From an uncultured Verrucomicrobiota bacterium (GTDB lineage Bacteria > Verrucomicrobiota > Verrucomicrobiia > Verrucomicrobiales > Verrucomicrobiaceae): DNA of 64,000 nt. Under the pieces are notes generated by a model. It was not told where the DNA came from. It made no database searches and was given only the letters and a program-made list of their open reading frames with translations. The stretch spans positions 1 through 64,000 of the forward strand of contig CAINGK010000221.1 in NCBI GenBank assembly GCA_903848465.1, in the 5' to 3' direction. Position numbers and translations under genes: made by a program. The first letter of the stretch is position 1; every line of letters begins with the position of its first letter. This document shows positions 35,515 to 43,589 of this stretch, in pieces.

Positions 35515-35558
35515 TCATCAAAAAGGCCAAGGCATCACTGCCTTGGTCTTTTTGATGT
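35515..35558 (+). terminator. Rho-independent terminator after typA
   Basis: CCAAGGCA and TGCCTTGG form a perfect 8-bp stem with a TCAC loop, flanked by AAAAAGG on the left and TCTTTTT on the right. A strong, possibly bidirectional terminator. Confidence 0.9.
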
Positions 35559-35574
35559 TTGGGTGTAGCGGGCC

Positions 35575-35760
35575 AGCGCGGATTTGGAGTGCGGTCGGGG
35601 AGCGAAGTATGAGCGCAGCTATCGCTTTCGCAGGTCGGAGAGCTGCCGCAGCCCCCCAACGAGCACAATACCGCCCAGCACGCACTCCAACTCAGTGTGG
35701 CTTACGCCCGTTTGCAGACACTCGAAAGCGGCGACTGCTCTTTAAAAACGCTGGGTGCGT
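35575..35760. repeat. Palindromic intergenic repeat element (copy 3)
   Basis: The left arm GCAGCTATCGCTTTCGCAGG (about 35615-35635) and right arm CTCGAAAGCGGCGACTGC (about 35720-35738) mirror the arms at about 30471 and 30584. The spacer differs from the second copy. It lies between typA's terminator and the convergent DUF2314 gene. Confidence 0.55.
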
Positions 35761-35773
35761 TCGCGGTTACTTG

Positions 35774-36298
35774 TCAAGGTTTGAACTGCATCTGCCGGTC
35801 AAACTCCGCCCCATCCTCGGCATTCATGCGAGTGCGAAGCACTCGGATGGTGTATCCCCCAACAACCTTGCCGTCCTCAAAGTACATCCAGTCCGTGAGT
35901 TCCATCGGATGAAATGAAACAGAGTCATCGATCTTTAAATGGGAAACATAAAGCGGATCATTGCTGACGATGCCGTGAAGGAGCGTCCCGTCGTACGTGA
36001 GTTGGGAAATCCAAATGTGCTCGCGCTGACCATCGCCTTTCGTGGTCGAGAAAGGATGCTTGGCAGAGAACCCGGTTTGATTGGGCTTCGGAGCGGCCAG
36101 AGCTCGCAGAAAAGCAGCCTTGCTGACTTGGGCATCCGCCATGGCAGCGATCATCTCGGCGTCATCCAAAAAAGTCTTGGTAACATTCTCTTCGCTCTGC
36201 TTTGGAGCCACGCGCGATGAGTCCACAGGCCAAGGACTATAGATAACGAGCATCAATACTGCAAAGAGGACACTTACAAGCAGACGTCGAGGACTCAT
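35774..36298 (-). CDS. DUF2314 domain protein
   Basis: A 174-residue protein with an N-terminal hydrophobic segment (residues 5-22, likely anchor or signal). It then has the DUF2314 pattern: EHIWISQLTYDGTLLHGIVSN, followed by DDSVSFHPMELTDWMYFEDGKVVGGYTIRV. This YegJ-like domain has no known biochemical role. It is 12 bases downstream of the DUF4159 gene on the same strand and could be co-transcribed with it. Confidence 0.8.
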   Translation of the reverse strand: MSPRRLLVSVLFAVLMLVIYSPWPVDSSRVAPKQSEENVTKTFLDDAEMIAAMADAQVSKAAFLRALAAPKPNQTGFSAKHPFSTTKGDGQREHIWISQLTYDGTLLHGIVSNDPLYVSHLKIDDSVSFHPMELTDWMYFEDGKVVGGYTIRVLRTRMNAEDGAEFDRQMQFKP

Positions 36299-36310
36299 GA
36301 TGAACGCCCC

Positions 36311-37219
36311 TCAATGCGTCAGCGCATAGAAGATGATGTTGATGCCCAGCGGATACGCATACTTCTCGGAGAACTCCTTGAAGTACCACGGATCGCTCCC
36401 CTCCTGCTCCCAGCCTTCGCCGGTGTCGGTGTTCCAGCAGATGACCATCATGAGGCGGCGTTTGTCGTCGAAGTAGCCGCGATAGTGGACGTGCTCGGAG
36501 CCGGGCTTGTCGAACTCATAGGTGATGCCCTGGTTGATCACATACTCGGCGAAGCGGATGTGCGGGATCTGCGGCTTCACTTTGATGGGAAAGACCATGT
36601 GGAAGATTTCGTGCTCCAGGGGAATCTCCTCCATCTTGCGGTCGGGCCAGATTTGCTTGAGGGCGATTTCGAAGTTTGCCCACTCGCGGGTGCCCCAAAA
36701 GTCATCCACCATGATGAAGCCGCCGTTGAGCATGTACTCGCGCATGGTTTTCGCTTCATCATCGGTGATGTCGATGTCGCCGACCTCGATCATGTAGAGG
36801 AAGGGATAGTGCCGAAACTGCTCGGGATTGATGTCCACGATGGCCCCATTTGGATTCACCTGCAGCGAGGTGAGCTGCTGGAGGCGGTAGGACATGTTCA
36901 TGTCGGAATCGGGATAGTCCGTGGACCACTTGCGATTCCCCCGGCCCCAGCCACGCCCGCCGCCGTGGCTCATCGAATTGTAGCGGATGCGGGCGAAGGT
37001 GAAGACATCGTTTGGCAGCTCTTTGCTCACCGGCCAGGTGGGGTAATCATTGCCCTCTCCCCTGCGGCGATAATCACGCGGATCTTCGGGGACCGAACCG
37101 TCTTTGACGCCGAAGTTCGTCGGCTTGCCCCCTTCCCGTTCCTGTTCCACCGCCCAAACGACACACCCAAGCAAAGCCAGGGTGGTGATGAGGATGTGGG
37201 CGGCTCGAGGTGTTTTCAT
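36311..37219 (-). CDS. DUF4159 domain protein
   Basis: A 302-residue exported protein (signal segment at residues 8-24). It contains FTFARIRYNS and a flavodoxin-like half with YPFLYMIEVGDIDITDDEA, the DUF4159 pattern, plus FDKPGSEHVHYRGYFDD. DUF4159 is frequent in Verrucomicrobia and Planctomycetes and often lies near MoxR ATPase/VWA membrane complexes, which are not present here. Function unknown. A 155-base gap separates it from the divergent cytochrome C-type protein gene. Confidence 0.85.
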   Translation of the reverse strand: MKTPRAAHILITTLALLGCVVWAVEQEREGGKPTNFGVKDGSVPEDPRDYRRRGEGNDYPTWPVSKELPNDVFTFARIRYNSMSHGGGRGWGRGNRKWSTDYPDSDMNMSYRLQQLTSLQVNPNGAIVDINPEQFRHYPFLYMIEVGDIDITDDEAKTMREYMLNGGFIMVDDFWGTREWANFEIALKQIWPDRKMEEIPLEHEIFHMVFPIKVKPQIPHIRFAEYVINQGITYEFDKPGSEHVHYRGYFDDKRRLMMVICWNTDTGEGWEQEGSDPWYFKEFSEKYAYPLGINIIFYALTH

Positions 37220-37374
37220 GAGCTTGATAACGCTGCTCGTCTCTGACTCCTGCGGTCTTCTTTGATGTCGCAGACGATTTGACGCTCGTCGTCCGTCGTT
37301 TCAAGCTGATTCTCGGTGAACGAGGCAACACAGCGGGGTGACAGGCAAGCTTTATGCATTAGTCTTCGTACAAG

Positions 37375-40300
37375 ATGCTCCAAGTGTCCTTTTCCCTCCC
37401 CTCTTTCTGCCTTCTCATCCTCACAATCATCGCGCTTCCGGCTGCGGCGGCCATGAAGCGGGCGGGCGGTGATGTCTCGGATCTGCCGGAGCCCGTGAAG
37501 CGCCCGGTGAAATACTTTGGCGACATCCATCCCGTGCTCGTCGAGCACTGCATCTCCTGCCACGGGCCGGACAAGCAGAAGGGCGGGCTGAGGCTCGACT
37601 CCCGCGAGCTGGCGCTGATGGGCGGCAGTGGTTATGGCCCTGCGATCATTCCGGGCAAGAGCGCGGAGAGTCCGCTGATCCTGTTCACCGCGCATCTGGA
37701 GCCGGACATGGAGATGCCGCCGAAGAAAGCGCCGCTGCCAGACGCCACCGTGGCCGTCTTGCGCGCCTGGATCGATCAAGGTGCCCAGTGGCCCAGCAAA
37801 GGGCTGGAGCCCGGTGAAAAAGTCCTCGGCAATCAGCCGCTGTTTTTCAAAAAAGCCGCCACCCACTGGGCGTTTCAGCCGCTGGTCAAAGCAACTGCGG
37901 AATCCCTGCAGCACGGCCCCGCGACGATTGATGCACTCGTCGAGGCCCGGCGCAAAACCAAGGGCCTGAGCGCCTCCCCGCGCGCCGATGCCGCGACCCT
38001 GTTGAAGAGGCTCCATTTCGATCTCACCGGCCTGCCGCCGAGCGATGCAGAGATGAACAAGTTTGTCGCCGCCTTCACCACCAATGCCGATGCAGCCATC
38101 GCCGCCAAGGTCGATGAACTCCTCGCCTCCCCCCATTTCGGCGAGCGCTGGGGCCGCTACTGGCTGGACATCGCCCGCTACGCCGACACCCAGGATTTCT
38201 TCCCCGTGGCCGATCTCCGCTACCCCTACGCCTGGACCTACCGCGACTACGTCATCGGTGCCTTCAACACCGACAAACCCTACGCGCAGTTCATCCGCGA
38301 GCAGATCGCCGCCGATCTCCTCGGTTTGAAGCAGGACGATCCCGCGCTCGCAGCACTCGGCTTTCTCTCAGTCGGCCCGCGCTTCCTGCGCCGCACCGAG
38401 GAGCAGGTCAACGACCGCATCGACGTGGTCACCCGTGGGCTCATGGGCCTCACCGTCGTTTGCGCCCGCTGTCACGATCACAAATTCGACCCCATTCCCA
38501 CGGCGGATTTCTACGCGCTGCAAGGCGTCTTCCACAGCTCCGAGATCCCCGACACCCTGCCTGAAATCACCCTCGCCTCCGTGAAGGTGGACCCCAAAGT
38601 CCGCGCCGACTACGAGACCAAAAAGGCCAAGGCCGTGCGCGCCGTTACCGATCTCACCGCAAGTCTGCGCACCAAGGCGATCACCGACATCAAAGCCAAG
38701 TCGGAGGCATATTTCGATGCTCTCGCCCGCTTGGAGTTCGACAAACAAGTGATGAGCAAAGTCATCAGCGACACCAAGCTCTCGGAGACCGCCCTCGATC
38801 CGCTGGATAAGCAATGGAAGGCCTTCACGAAATTACCGGGCGTCCGCGAAGACGCCGTGCTCGGCCCCCTGGCGAAAGCCGCCGCCGCTCCTGCCGCCCA
38901 GCAGCCCGCACTCATCAAGACCCTGCTGACCACCGTCCAGACGCCGGAGACCAAGCCACAAATTCATCCCTTGGTGCTCAAAGTCATCCAGGAGAAAAAG
39001 CCCGAAACCCTGGCGGCTCTCGTGCGTGCCTACGGCTCGGTGCTTGCCGCCGCATCCAAACTACCCAAAGATACCAGCGCCCCACTCCTCGATGCCTTCC
39101 TCAAAAAAGACAGCCTGCTCGACCTCCAATCAGCGGAGGTTGAGCGCGTGGCCCGCCCTTCCGTGGAGTCCCGCAAAGACTACTCCAAAGTTGACCCCGT
39201 CGTCGCAGAAGTGGAAGCCACTCACCCCGGTGCACCAGCCCGTGCCATGGTGATGATCGACAAGCCCAAGATGAACAAGCCCGTCATCTTCATCCGTGGC
39301 GATCCCGCACGGCGCGGCGATGCCGTGGACCGCCGCTTCCTCGAAGTGCTCGATCCCAAGAAGACACCCTTTCCCGAAGCGCAGAGCGGTCGCCTCGAAC
39401 TCGCCGAACGCATCAGCAGCCCCACGAATCCAATCACCCCGCGCGTCTGGGCAAATCAGATCTGGCGTCATCTCCTCGGCCAGGCGCTGGTAAAAACCAC
39501 CGGCGACTTCGGTTTGCAGTCGGAGCCACCGAGCAATCCGCAGCTCCTCGACTGGCTCGCCTCCGCCTTCATCCAGCGCAACGGCTCCACCAAACAAATC
39601 GTGCGCGACATCGTCCTGAGCGCCAGCTACCAGCAGACCAGCACCAACCGCCCGGATGCGGCCAAGGTGGACACCGAAAACACCCTCCTCTGGCGTGCCA
39701 ACCGCCGCCGCCTCGACTTTGAAGCCATGCGCGATGCCATGCTCGCCACCAGCGGCCTGCTCGATCCCACCCTCGGCGGGCGCGCCGTGAACCTCTCCAC
39801 CGTACCCTTCACCGGACGCCGCACCCTCTATGGCTTCGTCGATCGCACCAACATCGATCCGCTCTTCACCACTTTCGATTTCCCCTCGCCAGACATCTCC
39901 AATACCCAGCGCACCGAGACCCTCGTGCCGCAGCAGGCGCTCTTCGCGCTCAATGACGGCTTCATCATCGCGCAGGCCCGCAAGCTCGCGGCAGATGCCG
40001 AGAAAGCAGCCGCCAAAACTCCTGGGGACAAAGCCACGACCGCCACTCGCGAGCTCTATCGCCGCGTGTATCAGCGCGCCCCACTTCCCGAAGAAGAGGC
40101 GCTGGGCCGCAGCCTCCTCGGCGAATCAACAACCTCGGAAAGCAAAACACCCCAGGGCTCATGGCAGCAGGGCTATGGCACGGCCGATCCCGCCGTGCCA
40201 CGCAGCCGCGCCTTTTCACCGCTGCCCTATTTCGATGCGCCCACCAAGCGCTACCAGGGCGCGCGCGTGTTTCCAGACCCCGAGCACGGCTTCGTCAGCC

Positions 40301-40773
40301 TGACTGCAAACAGTGGCCATCCGGGCGCAGGAATCGACAAGGCCGCCATCCGCCGCTGGATCGCTCCTCTCAGCGGGGAGTATGGCATCGAAGGCGAGAT
40401 CTCCATCGGCTCCCGGGTCGCTGGCGATGGCATCCGCGCCCGCGTCATCTCCTCCCGCACCGGCCAGCTCGGCGAATGGATCGTGGATCGTTCCAAAGGC
40501 ATCTCCGCTCGCATCTCCCTGCCAAAAGTGTCCGTCAAAGCCGGCGAGATCCTCGACTTCACCGTGGACTGCCGCGACAACACCAACTCCGACGGCTTCC
40601 GCTGGGTGCCCACCATCCGTCTTCTCGTCATGCCCGAGAAAGCGCCCAAAGGCATGCAAACCGTCTGGGACTCCCAGGCCGATTTCAAAGCCCCGCCACC
40701 GCCGAAACTCAGCCCTCTTGAACAAATGGCCCAGGCCCTCATCATCACCAATGAGTTCATGTTCATCGACTGA
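37375..40773 (+). CDS. PSD1 cytochrome C/DUF1549/DUF1553 domain protein
   Basis: A 1132-residue exported protein with an N-terminal signal (FCLLILTIIALPAAAA). The domains run in this order: planctomycete cytochrome C (PSD1) with heme motif CISCH near residue 58, then DUF1549 (GERWGRYWLDIARYADT and a second CxxCH-like CARCHDHKFDP near residue 365), then DUF1553 (RVWANQIWRHLLGQALV near residue 695 and later blocks). A beta-sandwich-like segment sits near the C-terminus. Such proteins are typical of Planctomycetes and Verrucomicrobia, usually paired with a DUF1501 protein in polysaccharide-degradation clusters. The next gene here is DUF1501, so the pair is complete. The precise role is unknown. 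Confidence 0.93.
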   Translation: MLQVSFSLPSFCLLILTIIALPAAAAMKRAGGDVSDLPEPVKRPVKYFGDIHPVLVEHCISCHGPDKQKGGLRLDSRELALMGGSGYGPAIIPGKSAESPLILFTAHLEPDMEMPPKKAPLPDATVAVLRAWIDQGAQWPSKGLEPGEKVLGNQPLFFKKAATHWAFQPLVKATAESLQHGPATIDALVEARRKTKGLSASPRADAATLLKRLHFDLTGLPPSDAEMNKFVAAFTTNADAAIAAKVDELLASPHFGERWGRYWLDIARYADTQDFFPVADLRYPYAWTYRDYVIGAFNTDKPYAQFIREQIAADLLGLKQDDPALAALGFLSVGPRFLRRTEEQVNDRIDVVTRGLMGLTVVCARCHDHKFDPIPTADFYALQGVFHSSEIPDTLPEITLASVKVDPKVRADYETKKAKAVRAVTDLTASLRTKAITDIKAKSEAYFDALARLEFDKQVMSKVISDTKLSETALDPLDKQWKAFTKLPGVREDAVLGPLAKAAAAPAAQQPALIKTLLTTVQTPETKPQIHPLVLKVIQEKKPETLAALVRAYGSVLAAASKLPKDTSAPLLDAFLKKDSLLDLQSAEVERVARPSVESRKDYSKVDPVVAEVEATHPGAPARAMVMIDKPKMNKPVIFIRGDPARRGDAVDRRFLEVLDPKKTPFPEAQSGRLELAERISSPTNPITPRVWANQIWRHLLGQALVKTTGDFGLQSEPPSNPQLLDWLASAFIQRNGSTKQIVRDIVLSASYQQTSTNRPDAAKVDTENTLLWRANRRRLDFEAMRDAMLATSGLLDPTLGGRAVNLSTVPFTGRRTLYGFVDRTNIDPLFTTFDFPSPDISNTQRTETLVPQQALFALNDGFIIAQARKLAADAEKAAAKTPGDKATTATRELYRRVYQRAPLPEEEALGRSLLGESTTSESKTPQGSWQQGYGTADPAVPRSRAFSPLPYFDAPTKRYQGARVFPDPEHGFVSLTANSGHPGAGIDKAAIRRWIAPLSGEYGIEGEISIGSRVAGDGIRARVISSRTGQLGEWIVDRSKGISARISLPKVSVKAGEILDFTVDCRDNTNSDGFRWVPTIRLLVMPEKAPKGMQTVWDSQADFKAPPPPKLSPLEQMAQALIITNEFMFID

Positions 40774-40808
40774 CCTTCTCAGACACCACTCCACCATTCC
40801 ATGAAGTA

Positions 40809-40830
40809 CGACAGACACTCCTGTCTGTCG
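40809..40830. repeat. Perfect 9-bp palindrome between the PSD1 and DUF1501 genes
   Basis: CGACAGACA (40809-40817) and TGTCTGTCG (40822-40830) pair perfectly around CTCC. No T-run follows. The 289-base gap (40774-41062) also contains 'cttccgcgtattccgtaggcc', which recurs near 2107-2125, so it is a patchwork of short dispersed repeats. Confidence 0.55.
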
Positions 40831-41062
40831 ATCAGCGCTCCCCAGCCACCCCTAGACAACAAAGACCGCTCATCCTCCTTCACAGAGTCGTTCCCCACCA
40901 CTCCACCACGCCGCACCCCGGTAATCCAACACTCCAGGCTTTCTCTACCCGCCTTCTGCTTGCGACACGCCGTGATCGAGGACGAGCCAGAAACTCCACC
41001 ACTCCCATTTCCGCGTCTTCCGCGTATTCCGTAGGCCATTCCATCTTCCATCCATTAACCCC

Positions 41063-42484
41063 ATGCCCCTCTCACCTCCCACCCTCACTCGCCGCGAAGC
41101 CCTCAGCCGCGCGGGATTTGGCATCGGCAGCCTCGCACTTGCGGGCCTGCTCAATGACATGGGTCTCACCCACGCGAATGCCGCCAACCTTTCGCCGCTC
41201 GCGGTGCAGCAGCCGCAGTTCACCGGCAAGGCCAAGCGCGTCATCCATCTCTTCATGAATGGCGGCCCCTCGCAGATGGACACCTTCGATCCCAAGCCGA
41301 AGCTCAATGCCCTGCACGGCAAATCGCTGCCCGTCAGCAAAGACCTGAGCAAGGACAAACGCCTCAGCGGCGCGGCCCTCGGCTCGAAATTCAAGTTCAG
41401 CAAGCACGGCCAGAGCGGCATCGAGATCAGCGAGCTCTTTCCCCATGTGGCCAAACACGCCGACGATCTCTGCGTCGTGCGCTCCATGTTCAGCGATGTC
41501 CCCAATCACGAGTCCGCGCTCATGATGATGAACACCGGCAATCTGACCCTGCCGCGCCCCAGCGTCGGCTCCTGGACGCTCTACGGCCTCGGCACGGAAA
41601 ACCAAAGCCTGCCCGGTTTCGTCGTCATGTGTCCCGGCGGGCTGCCCGTGGCCCAGAGCTCAAACTGGCGCAGCGCCTTCCTCCCAGGCATCTACCAAGG
41701 CGTCCACATCGACACCAAGGAAACCCAGTCCGACCACCTCATTTCAAACCTGCGCAACACCGCCATCCTTCCCGACCAGCAGCGCCGCCAGCTCGGCTAC
41801 GTCCAGCAGCTCAATGAACTCCACCGCAAGCCGCGTGCCGGAGATCCTCAGCTCGAAGCCCGCATCCAGTCCCTCGAACTCGGCTTCCGCATGCAGACCG
41901 AAGCCACCGATGCCTTTGACGTCACGCAGGAGCCGCAAGCCATCCGCGAGATGTACGGCGACACCCTGCAGGGCCGCCAGATGCTCATGGCCCGCCGCCT
42001 CGCCGAGCGCGGCGTCCGCTACGTGCAGGTCTGGCACGGTGCCGGCCAGCCCTGGGACAGCCACAACAGCATCGAAGAAGCCCATCAGCGCCTCGCCACC
42101 GAATGCGACAAGCCCATCGCCGCGCTTCTTCAGGACCTCAAAGATCGCGGCATGCTGGAAGACACCCTTGTCATCTGGGGCGGAGAATTTGGCCGCACAC
42201 CCACCGCGCAGATGCCCCTCACCCCCAAAGTCGGCCGCGACCACCACAACGACGGCTTCAGCATCTGGATGGCTGGCGGCGGCGTCAAAGGCGGCCACAT
42301 CCATGGAGCCACCGACGACATCGGCCTCAGCGTCGCCGAGGGCAAAGTCCACGTCCACGACCTCCACGCCACCATCATGCACCTCCTCGGCTTCAACCAC
42401 GAAACCCTCACCTACCGCTACGCCGGCCGCGACTTCCGCCTCACCGATGTGGAGGGCGAGGTGGTGAAGGAGTTGCTCGCGTGA
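41063..42484 (+). CDS. DUF1501 (sulfatase-like) exported protein
   Basis: A 473-residue DUF1501 protein. The N-terminus LTRREALSRAGFGIGSLALAG has the twin-arginine and hydrophobic core of a Tat signal. NGGPSQMDTFDPKP and WGGEFGRTP are the two conserved DUF1501 blocks; the fold resembles alkaline phosphatase/sulfatase. A metal-binding His-rich block, GRDHHNDGFS, follows. It lies downstream of its usual PSD1/DUF1553 partner, as in planctomycete-type pairs. Confidence 0.93.
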   Translation: MPLSPPTLTRREALSRAGFGIGSLALAGLLNDMGLTHANAANLSPLAVQQPQFTGKAKRVIHLFMNGGPSQMDTFDPKPKLNALHGKSLPVSKDLSKDKRLSGAALGSKFKFSKHGQSGIEISELFPHVAKHADDLCVVRSMFSDVPNHESALMMMNTGNLTLPRPSVGSWTLYGLGTENQSLPGFVVMCPGGLPVAQSSNWRSAFLPGIYQGVHIDTKETQSDHLISNLRNTAILPDQQRRQLGYVQQLNELHRKPRAGDPQLEARIQSLELGFRMQTEATDAFDVTQEPQAIREMYGDTLQGRQMLMARRLAERGVRYVQVWHGAGQPWDSHNSIEEAHQRLATECDKPIAALLQDLKDRGMLEDTLVIWGGEFGRTPTAQMPLTPKVGRDHHNDGFSIWMAGGGVKGGHIHGATDDIGLSVAEGKVHVHDLHATIMHLLGFNHETLTYRYAGRDFRLTDVEGEVVKELLA

Positions 42485-42512
42485 TGTAAGCATTCGCGCT
42501 CTTGTGGACATC

Positions 42513-43589
42513 ATGTTTATCGCCATCTTGCATTACTCAAAGCCACCCGTCATCGGCGGGGTGGAGCGTGTGATTGGCGAGCAGGCCGCAGCGCTGCGGC
42601 TGCTGGGGCATGAGGTGGAAATCCTTACCTGCAAGGAGTGGCACCTGGGGAAGTGGGATGCCGTCATCGTCCACAATGTCTTCAGCATGCCCTTCGATCT
42701 CCCCTGGACGAAGCAGCTCATCAAGCTCACGCGCACGCGCCCAGACATCCGCTGGATCAACTGGGTGCATGATGTACGCTGGTCGGCGCAGGTGCCGCAG
42801 GCTGTCCATGTGGCGGTGTCGGAGTTCCGGCGGCAGGATTATGCGAAGGTGACGCCGGAGACGATCCACGTCATTCCCAATGGCTGCGATGCCAAGGCCA
42901 TCCTGGGCCTTACCGAGCGCGTGCGTGAGCTGAAACTCGAACACGCGGGACTCGTGCTGCTGCAGCCCACGCGCTTTGTGCGGCGGAAGAACATTGAGTT
43001 CGGCCTGCGGCTGCTCGCGGAACTGCCCGACGCCTTGTACCTCGTCACCGCAGCACCGGACCCGCACCAGAAGGATGGCGCGAAGTATTTTCGTGAATTG
43101 AAGCAACTGGCCAAAGAACTCGGCGTGACCAAGCGCGTGCGCTTTCTCGGCGAGAAGGGCGCCCTGACGGACCACGATGTGCGCAGCCTTTACCACATGG
43201 CAGACCTGCTGTTTTTCCCCAGCACGCAGGAGGGCTACGGGTTGCCCTTGATCGAAGCCGCGCTGCACGGTGTCCCGGTGTTCTGCTCGCACATTCCGGC
43301 ACATCGGGAAGTGGCGGTGGGTGCCACATTTTTCAAACTCACGGCCTCGCCCAGGGGCCTGGCACGCAAGATCAAGGCGCATCCTGCCGTCCAGGCGCGG
43401 CAGTTGCAGCGGCAGATGATGGTGCGGCTGGCCTGGTCACGAATCGTGCAGGAAATGCTAGAGCCGTTGCTTTCCGGTCGAAACGCTCCAAGAGTGGCTT
43501 CCGATGAGCCAATACTCCCACAAAGCCGAGATCGAAGCCGTGCTGGCCGCACGACACCAAAACGTGTTCGCCTTCCTCGGGGCGCATGA
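42513..43589 (+). CDS. GT4-type glycosyltransferase, probably linked to glycogen synthesis
   Basis: A 358-residue GT-B glycosyltransferase. VIGGVERVIGEQAAAL is the N-terminal loop; FLGEKGALTDHDVRSLYHMAD and PSTQEGYGLPLIEAALHG contain the E-x7-E nucleotide-sugar motif (EGYGLPLIE). It overlaps glgB by 86 bases in another frame, so the two are translationally coupled. Glycogen or another alpha-glucan is therefore a likely acceptor. A GTG at 42504 is an alternative start. The C-terminal ~30 residues are read through the glgB overlap and may be unstructured. Confidence 0.85.
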   Translation: MFIAILHYSKPPVIGGVERVIGEQAAALRLLGHEVEILTCKEWHLGKWDAVIVHNVFSMPFDLPWTKQLIKLTRTRPDIRWINWVHDVRWSAQVPQAVHVAVSEFRRQDYAKVTPETIHVIPNGCDAKAILGLTERVRELKLEHAGLVLLQPTRFVRRKNIEFGLRLLAELPDALYLVTAAPDPHQKDGAKYFRELKQLAKELGVTKRVRFLGEKGALTDHDVRSLYHMADLLFFPSTQEGYGLPLIEAALHGVPVFCSHIPAHREVAVGATFFKLTASPRGLARKIKAHPAVQARQLQRQMMVRLAWSRIVQEMLEPLLSGRNAPRVASDEPILPQSRDRSRAGRTTPKRVRLPRGA

